The notes under the pieces are model-generated. The model had not been told where the DNA came from, made no database searches, and saw nothing but the letters and a program-made list of their open reading frames with translations. Positions 33,537 to 42,204 of a stretch of DNA of 64,000 bases are shown in pieces (the stretch's first letter is position 1; the number at the start of each line of letters is the position of its first letter). The DNA is from Roseburia sp. (GTDB taxonomy: Bacteria > Bacillota > Clostridia > Oscillospirales > Ruminococcaceae), in assembly GCA_023666265.1 (NCBI GenBank), contig JAMPCH010000008.1:1-64000 (forward strand), read 5' to 3'. The position numbers and the translations under genes were made by a program.

Positions 33537-33917
33537 ATGAACATCAACATCAACATCAGCAACGCGAGCAACAAGCCGATCTACCTTCAGATCGCCGATC
33601 GGATCAAGACCCTGATCCTCGAGGGGGAGCTGAGCGAGGGGGATATGCTCCCGTCGATGAGAAACCTCGCGCTCGAGCTTCGGATCAGCTTTATGACGAC
33701 CAAGCGCGCTTATGAGGAGCTCGAGCGCGACGGCTTTATCGAGTCGTATACGGGGCGCGGCTCTTTTGTGAAGGCGCAAAACGCCGCCCTCTTTCGCGAG
33801 GAGCAGTTAAAGGCGATCGAGGCGCTTTTCGCCGAGGCGGGCGAACGGGCGGAGAAGATCGGCTTAACGGCGAAGGAGCTTCACGATCTGCTCGATCTTG
33901 TCAACGGAGGAGAATGA
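33537..33917 (+). CDS. GntR family regulator, YtrA subfamily
   Basis: A 126-residue protein with an N-terminal winged helix (PIYLQIADRIKTLILEGEL ... MPSMRNLALELRISFMTTKRAYEELERDGFIESYTGRGSFV) and only a short C-terminal dimer tail, the YtrA layout. YtrA regulators usually control the ABC transporter next to them, often in response to cell-wall stress. ATG 33537 is preceded by AAGGAGTG. It precedes the ATPase gene by one base. Confidence 0.93.
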   Translation: MNININISNASNKPIYLQIADRIKTLILEGELSEGDMLPSMRNLALELRISFMTTKRAYEELERDGFIESYTGRGSFVKAQNAALFREEQLKAIEALFAEAGERAEKIGLTAKELHDLLDLVNGGE

Positions 33918-33918
33918 T

Positions 33919-34797
33919 ATGACGGAGTATGAAAACGCGATCGAAATAGCGGGGGTCACAAAGCGATATGAGGGCTTTACGCTCGATCGGGTGAGCTTTA
34001 ACGTCCCCAAGGGGAGCATTATGGGCTTTATCGGTCAAAACGGGGCGGGGAAGACCACCACGATCAGAAGCCTACTCAACATCACGAATATCGACGAGGG
34101 GGAGATCAAGCTCCTCGGGCTCGATCACGTCGGAGACGAATTCGCGGTCAAAAAGCGTATGGCGGTCGTTTTTGACGAGCTACCGTTTCACGATATTTTT
34201 ACCGCGGTCGATATGGCGCGAATTTTTGAGGGATTGTATCCCGCGTGGGACAACGCGGTCTATTCCGCGTACCTCGAGCGCTTCGCTCTCCCACCGAAAA
34301 AGAAGATCGGCGAGTACTCCAAGGGGATGAAGATGAAGCTCCAGATCGCCTGCGCCCTGTCGCATAACGCCGAGCTTCTCGTCATGGACGAGGCAACGAC
34401 GGGACTTGATCCCGTCGTCCGCGACGAAATTTTACATATCTTTATGGAATATCTTCGCGACGGGGAGCGCTCGATCCTGATGTCCTCCCACATCACCGCC
34501 GATCTTGAGAAGATCGCCGACAGCGTCACCTTCATCGATAAGGGGAAGATCCTTTTGAGCGGGTATAAGGACGTGATCCTCGAGCCCCACGGTATCTTAA
34601 AATGCGCGAAGGCGGAGCTTTCGGCGCTCGACCCCGACGGGATCGTGAGCGTCCGCGAGAATGAATTCGGCGTTGAAGCGATGCTCTCCGACCGCGAGAG
34701 CGCGCGGAGAAAGCACGGCGGCGCGGTGATCGATCCCGCGAGCCTCGACGATATTATGCTCTATTACGTACATAAGGGCGAAATGGGGTGGAAGTGA
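33919..34797 (+). CDS. ABC transporter ATP-binding protein
   Basis: A 292-residue ATPase with Walker A GQNGAGKTT (residues 39-47), the signature YSKGM, Walker B LLVMDEATTGLDP and the switch His in MSSHI. ATG 33919 follows GGAGG. The C-terminal extension of about 75 residues is typical of YtrB/bacitracin-type exporters. It overlaps the permease gene start by one base. Confidence 0.93.
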   Translation: MTEYENAIEIAGVTKRYEGFTLDRVSFNVPKGSIMGFIGQNGAGKTTTIRSLLNITNIDEGEIKLLGLDHVGDEFAVKKRMAVVFDELPFHDIFTAVDMARIFEGLYPAWDNAVYSAYLERFALPPKKKIGEYSKGMKMKLQIACALSHNAELLVMDEATTGLDPVVRDEILHIFMEYLRDGERSILMSSHITADLEKIADSVTFIDKGKILLSGYKDVILEPHGILKCAKAELSALDPDGIVSVRENEFGVEAMLSDRESARRKHGGAVIDPASLDDIMLYYVHKGEMGWK

Positions 34798-36356
34798 TGA
34801 AGCTTCGCTCCCTTCTCTTTCAAGAGCTTCGCGTTTCGCGGAAGACGGTCCTTTTGTCGTTCGCGCTTCTTTTTACGTTCCTGCTCCTCGTCTGGGGCGT
34901 GGTCTTTACGGCGGAGATCGGGTCGGACGATTCGCTCGATCAACGCTCGATCGTCGATACGCTTTTTATGCTGACGGCGATGGTCGGGTCGATCCCGCTC
35001 CTCGCCGACGAGAGCTTTAAGGCGAACCTCCACGCGGGCTGGCTGGGGTATTCCTACGCCCTCCCGATCACGCCGCCCGAACGCGCGGCGGCGCGGTTCG
35101 TTCGCCGCTTCTCCGTCGCGTTGATCTGTATTTTATTGAGCCTTTTAAACGCCGCCGCGATCGGCGCGTATCTGTCCGTGCCGTTTCGCGCGAATACCGT
35201 CGTGTGGCATATCGTGATCTTAGCGGTAATGGCGCTCTTTTCCCTCCCGAACGAGCTTCTTATCCTGAGGGCGCGAAACGGCGAGGAGCTGAAAAAAATG
35301 CAGAGCGCGGCGGGGTTCGTGATGCTCGGGCTGATGGCGGCGATCGTCGTGATCGTTTTTAAAGCCGCCGGAATCGACCTCGAGGCGCTGACGCGCGACG
35401 AGGTCACGCTCGCGTTCCCCGTATTCACGGCGGAGGCGCTCTTATGGGCGATCCCCTTACTCCTTCTCGTGTCGGCGGCGAGCTTTTTCGCGACCTTTTA
35501 TAGCCTCGGCGCGGCGTACCCCAAGGCGAAAATATCCAAAAAAGAAAAAAGCGCCGAGACCGCCGAACAGATCGCCTTCCCAAAAAATACGGACGGGACG
35601 ACGGGGCTTTTATATAAAGAGCTGAAGCAAAATCGGCTCATGATCGTTTTAGCGGCGCTCGCGCCGATCCTTTTAACGGCGTTTCCGTTTTGTTTTACGG
35701 CGGTCGGCGCGATCGCAGGCGGTACCGATATTCGCGGGGTTTTTGAAATGGCGACAGACCCGATTATCCGCGCGCTGATGCTCGCGGTCGGGTTCTTTGT
35801 CCTGAACGCGCTGACGAGCGAGGTGTTTCACGGCGACGATAAAAAGCTCTGGGCGTATTTCGTCGTCTCGACGCCGCAGGGGGTAAAGGCGTTTTTATAC
35901 CGTAAGTACACGATCGTATTGATGATGGACCTTCTTTATATGATCGGGGGCTTTTTCGCGGACAACCTCCTCGCGACCCTGAATTGGTTCGCGACGGGGG
36001 AGGAGCTTATATCGCCTTTTTCGGCGGTCTATTTAGCGGGGGTGTTTCTGATGCTCCTGATCGGGGCGTTTGACATTCCTTTCACGGTGCGCTGTGGCTC
36101 GAAAAAAGGGAGCTTGATCAAGATGATCGTGATGCTCGCGCTTTGCGCGGCGGCGATCTTCGTCTATAATCTTCTCCCCGCCGAGGTCGCGCAGTCGCTC
36201 ACGGATGCGGTCGTTTCGCTCATAAACGGCGAGGCGAACGGCGCGATCCTTTGGATCGTGAGCGTCCTTCCTTATCTCGCGCTCGCGGCTTTCCTTTATT
36301 CCTATAAGCTCTCCTGTAAAATTTTTATGAAGGGTGTGAACGAGTATGACCGATAA
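34797..36356 (+). CDS. ABC transporter permease (ABC-2 type)
   Basis: A 519-residue membrane protein with about twelve hydrophobic segments. ATG 34797 (MKLRSLLFQELRVSRKTVLL) is preferred over GTG 34788. A cytoplasmic loop near residues 240-260 is Lys/Glu-rich. With the preceding ATPase it forms an exporter; similar YtrA-linked systems act in lipid II-antibiotic resistance or teichoic acid-related processes, but the substrate here is unknown. It overlaps the CAAX protease gene by eleven bases. Confidence 0.85.
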   Translation: MKLRSLLFQELRVSRKTVLLSFALLFTFLLLVWGVVFTAEIGSDDSLDQRSIVDTLFMLTAMVGSIPLLADESFKANLHAGWLGYSYALPITPPERAAARFVRRFSVALICILLSLLNAAAIGAYLSVPFRANTVVWHIVILAVMALFSLPNELLILRARNGEELKKMQSAAGFVMLGLMAAIVVIVFKAAGIDLEALTRDEVTLAFPVFTAEALLWAIPLLLLVSAASFFATFYSLGAAYPKAKISKKEKSAETAEQIAFPKNTDGTTGLLYKELKQNRLMIVLAALAPILLTAFPFCFTAVGAIAGGTDIRGVFEMATDPIIRALMLAVGFFVLNALTSEVFHGDDKKLWAYFVVSTPQGVKAFLYRKYTIVLMMDLLYMIGGFFADNLLATLNWFATGEELISPFSAVYLAGVFLMLLIGAFDIPFTVRCGSKKGSLIKMIVMLALCAAAIFVYNLLPAEVAQSLTDAVVSLINGEANGAILWIVSVLPYLALAAFLYSYKLSCKIFMKGVNEYDR

Positions 36357-37215
36357 AAAGCTCGAGGCGAAGCGGCTCGCGATCTTTCTCCTCCTCGCCT
36401 TTGGGATCTCGTGGCTCCCCGCGATCCTCTTTAATAAGGTCTTCGGCTATCACGAATGGTTCGAGACGAATAAAATGCCCGTCCTTTTTTGGATCGTCGG
36501 CTTTGGTTCCGCGCTCGCGAACGTCATCACCCGTAAGCTCACCCACGAGGGATGGAGCGACAGCCTCCTTCACCTCAACCTAAAGGGAAATTTAAAATAT
36601 TACGTTTTTTCGGTCGCGGCGATCGGTGTGATCGCCCTCGCGGAAGGCGCTTGGGTCACGATCGCCTTTGGCGGGGGAGACTTCACCGACGTGGGGAAAA
36701 ATCTTTCCTCGGGCGAGGCGATCCCGACGTTATTGTTGGTCCTCGCGACCGCGCCGCTCATGGCGTTCAATACGTTCGGGGAGGAATTCGGCTGGCGCGG
36801 GTATATGAATCAAAAAATGGAACCGCTCCTCGGGACGACGGGGACGATCGTCGTCGGCGGAGTCTTATGGGGACTCTGGCACGCGGAGCTCACCGTCGAG
36901 GGACACAATTTTGGGACGGATTATCCCGGCTATCCATATCTCGGGATCTTATCGATGTGTATCGGCTGTACCTTTATGGGGGTCTTCCTGATGTGGCTCA
37001 CAAAAAGGACGAATTCGATCTATCCCGCCGCGATCTTTCACGCGATGAATAATTTCGGCGGCTATTATCCCCAGAGCTTCCTTTTGAGCGGGGTCGCCGA
37101 GGACTTTACGCCGACGATCGGGCAACAGCTCTTAGCGGAGCTTCCGCTTTATATCGCCGCGTTCGTCGTTTTTATATGGCTCATCAAGGGGGAGAAAAAG
37201 AGGAAGGCGGGATAG
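36346..37215 (+). CDS. CPBP (CAAX-type) intramembrane metalloprotease
   Basis: A 289-residue membrane protein with the Abi/CPBP motifs: GEEFGWRGY with Glu146, Glu147 and Arg151, WGLWHA with His179, and IFHAMNN near the C-terminus. Bacterial members process peptides or give self-immunity to bacteriocins, and are often linked to ABC exporters as here. Specific substrate unknown. Confidence 0.9.
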   Translation: MTDKKLEAKRLAIFLLLAFGISWLPAILFNKVFGYHEWFETNKMPVLFWIVGFGSALANVITRKLTHEGWSDSLLHLNLKGNLKYYVFSVAAIGVIALAEGAWVTIAFGGGDFTDVGKNLSSGEAIPTLLLVLATAPLMAFNTFGEEFGWRGYMNQKMEPLLGTTGTIVVGGVLWGLWHAELTVEGHNFGTDYPGYPYLGILSMCIGCTFMGVFLMWLTKRTNSIYPAAIFHAMNNFGGYYPQSFLLSGVAEDFTPTIGQQLLAELPLYIAAFVVFIWLIKGEKKRKAG

Positions 37216-37228
37216 CCTTCCTTTTTTT
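37201..37228 (+). terminator. intrinsic terminator overlapping the CAAX protease stop
   Basis: AGGAAGGC pairs with GCCTTCCT across GGGATA (the TAG stop lies in the loop and stem) and is followed by seven T. Confidence 0.8.
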
Positions 37229-37231
37229 ATG

Positions 37232-37289
37232 TGAAGGCGCGGGGGCGCTCTTTCTTTCCGCGCCCCCGCGCCTTCCCTAAAAAATTAAA
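37232..37289. repeat. GC hairpin between convergent genes, with dispersed motif
   Basis: GAAGGCGCGGGGGCG pairs with CGCCCCCGCGCCTTC across a 14-base loop; the right side continues as CCTTCCCTAAAAAATTAAA, a near copy of the dispersed 18-bp motif. It may end transcription of the minus-strand cbiC operon, although no T run follows on that strand. Confidence 0.6.
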
Positions 37290-37929
37290 CGTTATCCCGC
37301 GCCATGTATAAAAGCGCGTTCACGATCGCGGCGGCGACGGTACTCCCGCCCTTACGCCCCCGCGCGACGATATACGGGACGCCCGCCGCCATCAGCGTCT
37401 CCTTTGAGGCGACAACGTTCACAAAGCCGACGGGGACGCCGATCACGAGCGCGGGGCTTAGGTCGCCCGTTTTAATATGCTCACAAATTCGGATCAGGGC
37501 GGTCGGGGCGTTCCCGACCGCGTAAACGATCGGCTTTTTGAGCGCCGCCGCCTTATCGACGGACGCCGCCGCGCGGGTGATATTGTCCCGCGCGGCGGCG
37601 GTCGCGACGTCCTCGTCGGACATATAACAGATCGCCTCACAGCCGAATTTTTTGAGCGCGGACGCGTTGATCCCCGCCCTCGCCATATTCGTGTCGGTCA
37701 CAATGACCGCGCCCTTTTGGATCGCATCCTTCGCGATCTCGATAACGTTCTCGGAAAAAACGAGATTGTCGAGATAATCAAAGTCGGCGGTCGTATGGAT
37801 CACGCGGAGGATCACGGGCTTTCGCCCGTCGGCGAGCTTTCGTCCGCCATAGCGCTCGGCGATCTCGCTCTCGATGATCTCAAAGCTTCGCTTTTCGATC
37901 TCGTTCGGGCGTACATATTCGAGGTTCAA
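37285..37929 (-). CDS. cbiC: precorrin-8X / cobalt-precorrin-8 methylmutase
   Basis: Moves the C-11 methyl to C-12, giving (cobalt-)hydrogenobyrinate, in corrin synthesis. The 214-residue protein has the catalytic His45 in VIHTTADFDY, TDTNMARAGIN, and the GVPVGFVNVVASKE substrate segment. It overlaps cobO by four bases and is the last gene of the cobalamin island. Confidence 0.95.
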   Translation of the reverse strand: MNLEYVRPNEIEKRSFEIIESEIAERYGGRKLADGRKPVILRVIHTTADFDYLDNLVFSENVIEIAKDAIQKGAVIVTDTNMARAGINASALKKFGCEAICYMSDEDVATAAARDNITRAAASVDKAAALKKPIVYAVGNAPTALIRICEHIKTGDLSPALVIGVPVGFVNVVASKETLMAAGVPYIVARGRKGGSTVAAAIVNALLYMARDNV

Positions 37930-38435
37930 AGCTCTATCCCCCTTCGGGCGGCGATCCCCTTTTCATAGGGGTGTTTTACGCATTTTATCTCGCTCAGATA
38001 GTCGGCGGCGCTTGTAAAAGCTTCGGCGGGGTCTCGCCCCGTTAAAACGACCTCCGCTTTTTTTACGCCTTCAAAAATAAGCCGCTCCGCCGCCGCGCGG
38101 TCGAGAAGCCCGTAACCGTAAGCCGCGTTAAACTCGTCGAGGATCACCATATCCGCCTTGGCGGTAAAAGCGTCCGCGATCAGGCGGTCGTGACATTCGG
38201 TGATCGAGCGCTTCTCCGCCCCGCTCATATTTTTGACAAAGCCGTATTCCCGATCACACCGCGTGACGGTGATCTTCGGGATCAGAGCGAGCGCCTCCAG
38301 CTCGGAGGTAGCCCCGCCCTTTAAAAGCTGGACAAAGCGGACGCTCATCCCCGCGCCCGCCGCGCGGATCGCGAGACCGATCGCCGCCGTTGTTTTCCCC
38401 TTCCCGTCGCCGCAGTAGATATGTAAAAGTCCCAT
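37926..38435 (-). CDS. cobO: cob(I)yrinic acid a,c-diamide adenosyltransferase
   Basis: Attaches the 5'-deoxyadenosyl group to cobalt, BtuR/CobA/CobO family. The 169-residue protein has the P-loop GDGKGKTT (residues 9-16), RFVQLLKGG, and DMVILDEFNAAYGYGLLD. It starts immediately after the NEAT-like gene. Confidence 0.95.
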   Translation of the reverse strand: MGLLHIYCGDGKGKTTAAIGLAIRAAGAGMSVRFVQLLKGGATSELEALALIPKITVTRCDREYGFVKNMSGAEKRSITECHDRLIADAFTAKADMVILDEFNAAYGYGLLDRAAAERLIFEGVKKAEVVLTGRDPAEAFTSAADYLSEIKCVKHPYEKGIAARRGIEL

Positions 38436-38990
38436 TTACTTCCCTCCGCGTTTTTTATGGTATAAGACGATCGCGACCGCGATCGCCGAAGCCAACACCG
38501 CCGACGCGACCACCATGAGCGGGGAGAGGGAAGCTTCCTTCAGCGCCCCCTCCGGGAGGGTATCGGAGCGAAAGATCAGCTCGCGGTCGTACCACTGCTC
38601 CTTTTTGATGCTCCACGCGGCGCAGTCGATCTTTTGATCGAGCGCCGCGACCTCGACCGCGAAGACCTTTTGACCTTCGTCATCGAGCGTGAACTCGATA
38701 TAGTCCGCGCTGTCGGCGGCGAGCGCTTCTTCGCCCGTCCCGAGGTAGACCAAGCCATAGCCCTGACCGCTCATCGTCATAAAGGCGGTCATTTTTCCGT
38801 CCGCGACAACGAGGCGACAGTCGACGACGCGAAACATCGACGAGCTGGATTCCACCTCGATCCGATACGTCCCGTCGTTGAGCCGATCGGCATAGATCGG
38901 GGACAGCTCACCCTCTGCCGAGGCGGTGATCCCCGCGAAGGCGAACGCATACAAAAATGTAAAAATAAAGGATAAAAATACTTTCTTCAT
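38436..38990 (-). CDS. membrane-anchored NEAT-like domain protein
   Basis: A 184-residue protein: signal peptide (MKKVFLSFIFTFLYAFAFAG), one beta domain of about 115 residues, a membrane helix and a KKRGGK tail. The domain starts LNDGTYRIEVESSSSMFRVV and LVVADGKMTAFM, which resembles the NEAT haem-binding fold (DGxYxI, S-M, LxVxxGKMxxxM). It is similar to the protein at 43348-43788. Lying between cbiK and cobO, it probably binds a tetrapyrrole or metal at the cell surface. ATG 38990 has GGAG upstream. Confidence 0.6.
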   Translation of the reverse strand: MKKVFLSFIFTFLYAFAFAGITASAEGELSPIYADRLNDGTYRIEVESSSSMFRVVDCRLVVADGKMTAFMTMSGQGYGLVYLGTGEEALAADSADYIEFTLDDEGQKVFAVEVAALDQKIDCAAWSIKKEQWYDRELIFRSDTLPEGALKEASLSPLMVVASAVLASAIAVAIVLYHKKRGGK

Positions 38991-39074
38991 AAAACGAACT
39001 CCATAGTACTGTTTCACTCCGAATGTGTAAACAAAAATTCGGCGTAAAATCCATAAATCCAAGATTTTACTTGA

Positions 39075-39391
39075 GGCAACACCGCGCAATTACCGCCGGA
39101 CTTCGTCGAGCGAAGTCCTCGGCTTATGCCGTCCGATTGACAGCCATATTTTCCGCCATATTGCACAAATTTTCTTTGAAAGGTGATCTCCCCCGGGCGG
39201 GGGAGGTGTCACGCAGTAACAGAGGGGCTGACCGAAAGATCAGCCTTCCTGCATAAAATCTGTACAATCTGACCGCAACAGGATGTTGCGTGGCATTCGC
39301 CCCAAGCGCCGCATGGACGCGGCGCAAAACAAAGCGAATGTTAGAAAATCTCTGACTGCCATTCGAACGACAATAATTGTGCGGTGTAGCC
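39075..39391. mobile_element. MITE-like element, copy 2 (317 bp)
   Basis: Terminal repeats GGCAACACCGCGCAAT / ATTGTGCGGTGTAGCC are flanked by a perfect TTGA duplication (39071-39074 and 39392-39395). Inside are GTCCGATTGACAGCCATATT, the inner hairpin CGCCCCAAGCGC...GCGGCGC and other blocks shared with copy 1. It lies between the two corrinoid-related operons. Confidence 0.85.
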
Positions 39392-39433
39392 TTGAATTTT
39401 TGTACACATTCATGTCGCGAAATAGTACAAAGC

Positions 39434-39468
39434 TTTTCCTCGCCGTATGAAAAATACGGCGAGGAAAA
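39434..39468. repeat. perfect hairpin downstream of cbiK
   Basis: TTTTCCTCGCCGTAT pairs with ATACGGCGAGGAAAA around a five-base loop. No T run follows on either strand beyond the stem itself, but it probably ends the cbiK transcript. Confidence 0.6.
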
Positions 39469-39480
39469 AGATTGATATAC

Positions 39481-40374
39481 TTAGTTATTGATCGCGTCCT
39501 TTACGTGATCGGCGTAGACCGCTTGGATCGCCTCGATCTCGCCGAGACCTCTCAAGACGCATTCGACCTCAAAGCCCTCGTTCGTGAGGACGGTCTTCCA
39601 CGAATCCTCCTCGTCGCCCGCCATATCGTTATTCGCGTGATCGCCCGCGACGACCATCAGCGGCTGGAGAACGACCTTTTTATAGCCGCCCGCTTTTACC
39701 GCCGCGACAATATCGTCGAGCGAGGGGGTCGCCTCGACCGTACCGACGTAATAATTCGACGCGTTTTTAGAGGTGAAGGTATCCTGTAACTTGGCGTAGG
39801 TGGAGTTGGCGCTATGCTCCGTCCCGTGACCCATAAATACGATCGCCGTTTCGTCGTTGTTATAGGCGCTCGTGTCCGCGATGAGCGCGTCCGCCACGCG
39901 CGAATAATCGTCGTCGGAGGTGAGGAGCGGCGCGCCGACGGTCACCTTATCAAATTTCGCCATATAGCCGTCGACCGCCGTGATGAGGTCGTCGTATTCA
40001 TAGCCGTTCATGACGTGGGTCGGCTGGATCACGACGGTCTTTACGCCGTCGCTCACGAGGCGGTCAAAAGCCTCGTCGACGTTATCGGTCTCGATATTGT
40101 CGCGCTCCTTTAAAATGTCGATGACCGTCTGAGCGGTGAAGGCGCGGCGTACCTCATAGTCGGGGTTGGCGCTCGCGAGCGCTTTTTCGACCGCGCCGAT
40201 CGTCTTTTCGCGGCTGTCGTTATAGCTCGTCCCAAAGCTGACCGTGAGGATCACGGGCTTTTCGGCTTCAGTACTCGCGGGCGCGGGCGCGTCCTCCGTG
40301 TTCGCGCAGCCCGAAAGCATAAACGCCCCTAAGAGCGCGGCGGCTAAAAGTCCTCTTTTTTTCATCTTCATCAT
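39481..40374 (-). CDS. cbiK: lipoprotein sirohydrochlorin cobaltochelatase CbiK
   Basis: CbiK inserts cobalt into sirohydrochlorin in the anaerobic B12 pathway. The metal/catalytic residues are present: His183 in MGHGTEH, Glu214 in GTVEATPS, and His246 in VVAGDHANND. Unusually for a biosynthetic enzyme the 297-residue protein begins with a signal peptide and lipobox LSGC (Cys23), so it should be anchored outside the membrane. It follows the ABC transporter genes by 61 bases, with AAGGAAG as its ribosome-binding site. An extracytoplasmic chelatase or a metal/tetrapyrrole carrier role is possible. Confidence 0.9.
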   Translation of the reverse strand: MMKMKKRGLLAAALLGAFMLSGCANTEDAPAPASTEAEKPVILTVSFGTSYNDSREKTIGAVEKALASANPDYEVRRAFTAQTVIDILKERDNIETDNVDEAFDRLVSDGVKTVVIQPTHVMNGYEYDDLITAVDGYMAKFDKVTVGAPLLTSDDDYSRVADALIADTSAYNNDETAIVFMGHGTEHSANSTYAKLQDTFTSKNASNYYVGTVEATPSLDDIVAAVKAGGYKKVVLQPLMVVAGDHANNDMAGDEEDSWKTVLTNEGFEVECVLRGLGEIEAIQAVYADHVKDAINN

Positions 40375-40435
40375 TTTGTTTTTCTTCCTTTCTTTTTTGA
40401 TGATTTGATTTTATGTAAACCGTATCGTTACGGAT

Positions 40436-41191
40436 TTACCCGATATATTTTTGATATAATTTTTTGGGAAGGTCGTAAATTTCCCGGATATTGTCTTCGG
40501 TGAAAATTTCGGCGGAGGTCCCCGCGCGTATCACATGCCCGTCCTTGATACAAAGGACGCGGTCGGAGACCTTCGCCGCCAGCTCGAGCTCATGCATGGA
40601 GAGGATCACGGCGATCCTTTTTTCCGAGGCGAGCCGCCGTAGGGTCTCTAAAAAAAGGATCTTATGGCGGATATCGAGATAGGAGGTCGGCTCGTCGAGG
40701 ATAAGAATTTTCGGCTCTTGGGCGATCGCGCGGGCGAGGAGAACGCGCTGGCGCTGACCGTCGCTGATCGCGACGAAATTTTTATCCGCGAGGTCGCCGA
40801 TCTCGACCGACCCGATCGCCTCAATGACGATCTCGCGATCCCGCCCCGAGAGTCGCCCAAAGCGCCCCGTATACGGATAGCGCCCCGTCTCGATCACCTC
40901 GCGACAGGTCATCAGCTCGGGCGCGGTCCGCTCGGTCAGGAGGACGGAGAGCGTCCGCGAAAGCTCGTCGGGAGAGACGGCTTCGATATTTTTCCCCGCG
41001 ATCAGGATCTCGCCGGAGAGCGCCTTGAGATAGCCCGCGAGGGTTTTTAAGATCGTCGATTTTCCCGCGCCGTTCGGTCCGATGAGGGTCAGGATCTCCC
41101 CGCCGCTGACGGCGAAGCTCACCCCGTTTACGATCCTTCGCTTAAAATAACCGACCGATAGATCCTCGGCGGAGATGACGGCGTTTTTCAT
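40436..41191 (-). CDS. ABC transporter ATPase, FecE/BtuD type
   Basis: A 251-residue ATPase of the cobalamin/siderophore uptake class: Walker A GPNGAGKST (residues 38-46), signature ISDGQRQRVLLARA, Walker B ILILDEPTSYLD. It overlaps the permease by four bases. The genomic setting next to a cobalamin riboswitch suggests corrinoid or cobalt-tetrapyrrole import. A near copy of the dispersed motif overlaps its last codons. Confidence 0.9.
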   Translation of the reverse strand: MKNAVISAEDLSVGYFKRRIVNGVSFAVSGGEILTLIGPNGAGKSTILKTLAGYLKALSGEILIAGKNIEAVSPDELSRTLSVLLTERTAPELMTCREVIETGRYPYTGRFGRLSGRDREIVIEAIGSVEIGDLADKNFVAISDGQRQRVLLARAIAQEPKILILDEPTSYLDIRHKILFLETLRRLASEKRIAVILSMHELELAAKVSDRVLCIKDGHVIRAGTSAEIFTEDNIREIYDLPKKLYQKYIG

Positions 41192-42204
41192 AGCGCTTCG
41201 CCTCGCTTTCGTCGGATCATGATCACGATCACGATCGGCGCGCCAAAGACCGCCGTGACCGTACTGATACTGAGCTCGGTCGGGGATAAGACCGTCCGCG
41301 CGAGCATATCACAGAGCATACAAAAGATACTACCCGAGAGGAAACAGGCGGGGATCATCACGAGTGGCTTTGAGGTCTTAAAGATCATCCGCGCGATATG
41401 GGGGACGGCGATCCCGACGAAGGAAACAGGTCCCGCGAACGCCGTCACACAGGCGGAAAAAAGCCCCGATAGGAGGACGAGCGCCGCCTTTAAAAGCCCG
41501 ATATTGACCCCGACGTTTTTGGCGTAATTCTCGCCGAGGCGATACGCGCCGATCGGCTTAGAGAGGAGGAGCGTACCGACCAGCCCCACCGCCGTAAGGA
41601 GGGCGATCACCGCGACGCTATCCATATCCGTCCCGGAGAAGGTCCCGTTTGACCAGTCGTGGAGGTTCACGATATCCGAGTCGTCGGCGAAGGTCACGAT
41701 AAAATCGGTGATCGCCGAACAGATATAGCCGATCATGATCCCGCATACCACCAGCATGGACATTTGCTTCATCTTCCGCGAAACGAGAAGGACAAAGCCG
41801 AGGGAGAGCATCGACCCCGCGAACGCCGCCGCGACCATCAGTCCCGAGCCGACCGAGCGGACGAAGCCCGAGGCGATAATGACCGTCGCCGCGACCGTGA
41901 GCTTCGCGCCCGACGAAACGCCGAGGACGAAGGGACCTGCGATCGGGTTATGAAAAAACGTCTGTAAAAGATAGCCCGAGAGCGAGAGCGCCCCGCCCAA
42001 GAGGAGCGCCGCGAGCGCGCGGGGGACGCGGATCTTCCAAAGAATATCCGTTACCCCCTCGACCGCCCCGCCAAAAAAGGCGTAAAGCGCCTCGGCGGGC
42101 GGGATCGGCGTACTCCCGATCAGGATATTCGCCAAAAAGACCGCGATCATAAGCGCCGAGAGGAGGAGAAACGCCGCGAACCGGCGGCGCGCCGCCTTAT
42201 CCAT
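41188..42204 (-). CDS. ABC transporter permease, FecCD/BtuC type
   Basis: A 338-residue permease with about ten helices. ATG 42204 (MDKAARRRFAAFLLL) gives the eight-base overlap seen elsewhere in this island; GTG 42213 is an alternative. VPRALAALLLGGALSLSGYLLQTFFHNPIAGPFVLGVSSGA (in part) and FVGIAVPHIAR are signatures of this class. Confidence 0.92.
   Translation of the reverse strand: MDKAARRRFAAFLLLSALMIAVFLANILIGSTPIPPAEALYAFFGGAVEGVTDILWKIRVPRALAALLLGGALSLSGYLLQTFFHNPIAGPFVLGVSSGAKLTVAATVIIASGFVRSVGSGLMVAAAFAGSMLSLGFVLLVSRKMKQMSMLVVCGIMIGYICSAITDFIVTFADDSDIVNLHDWSNGTFSGTDMDSVAVIALLTAVGLVGTLLLSKPIGAYRLGENYAKNVGVNIGLLKAALVLLSGLFSACVTAFAGPVSFVGIAVPHIARMIFKTSKPLVMIPACFLSGSIFCMLCDMLARTVLSPTELSISTVTAVFGAPIVIVIMIRRKRGEAL

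Noticed and set aside
37232..37275. GC hairpin as a strong terminator for either strand
   Set aside because: No T run follows on either strand; listed as a repeat only.
39003..39031. TTTACA-17-TACTAT as a promoter of the NEAT-like/cobO/cbiC genes
   Set aside because: The Shine-Dalgarno GGAG would lie before the expected transcription start, so this promoter could not serve the gene well.
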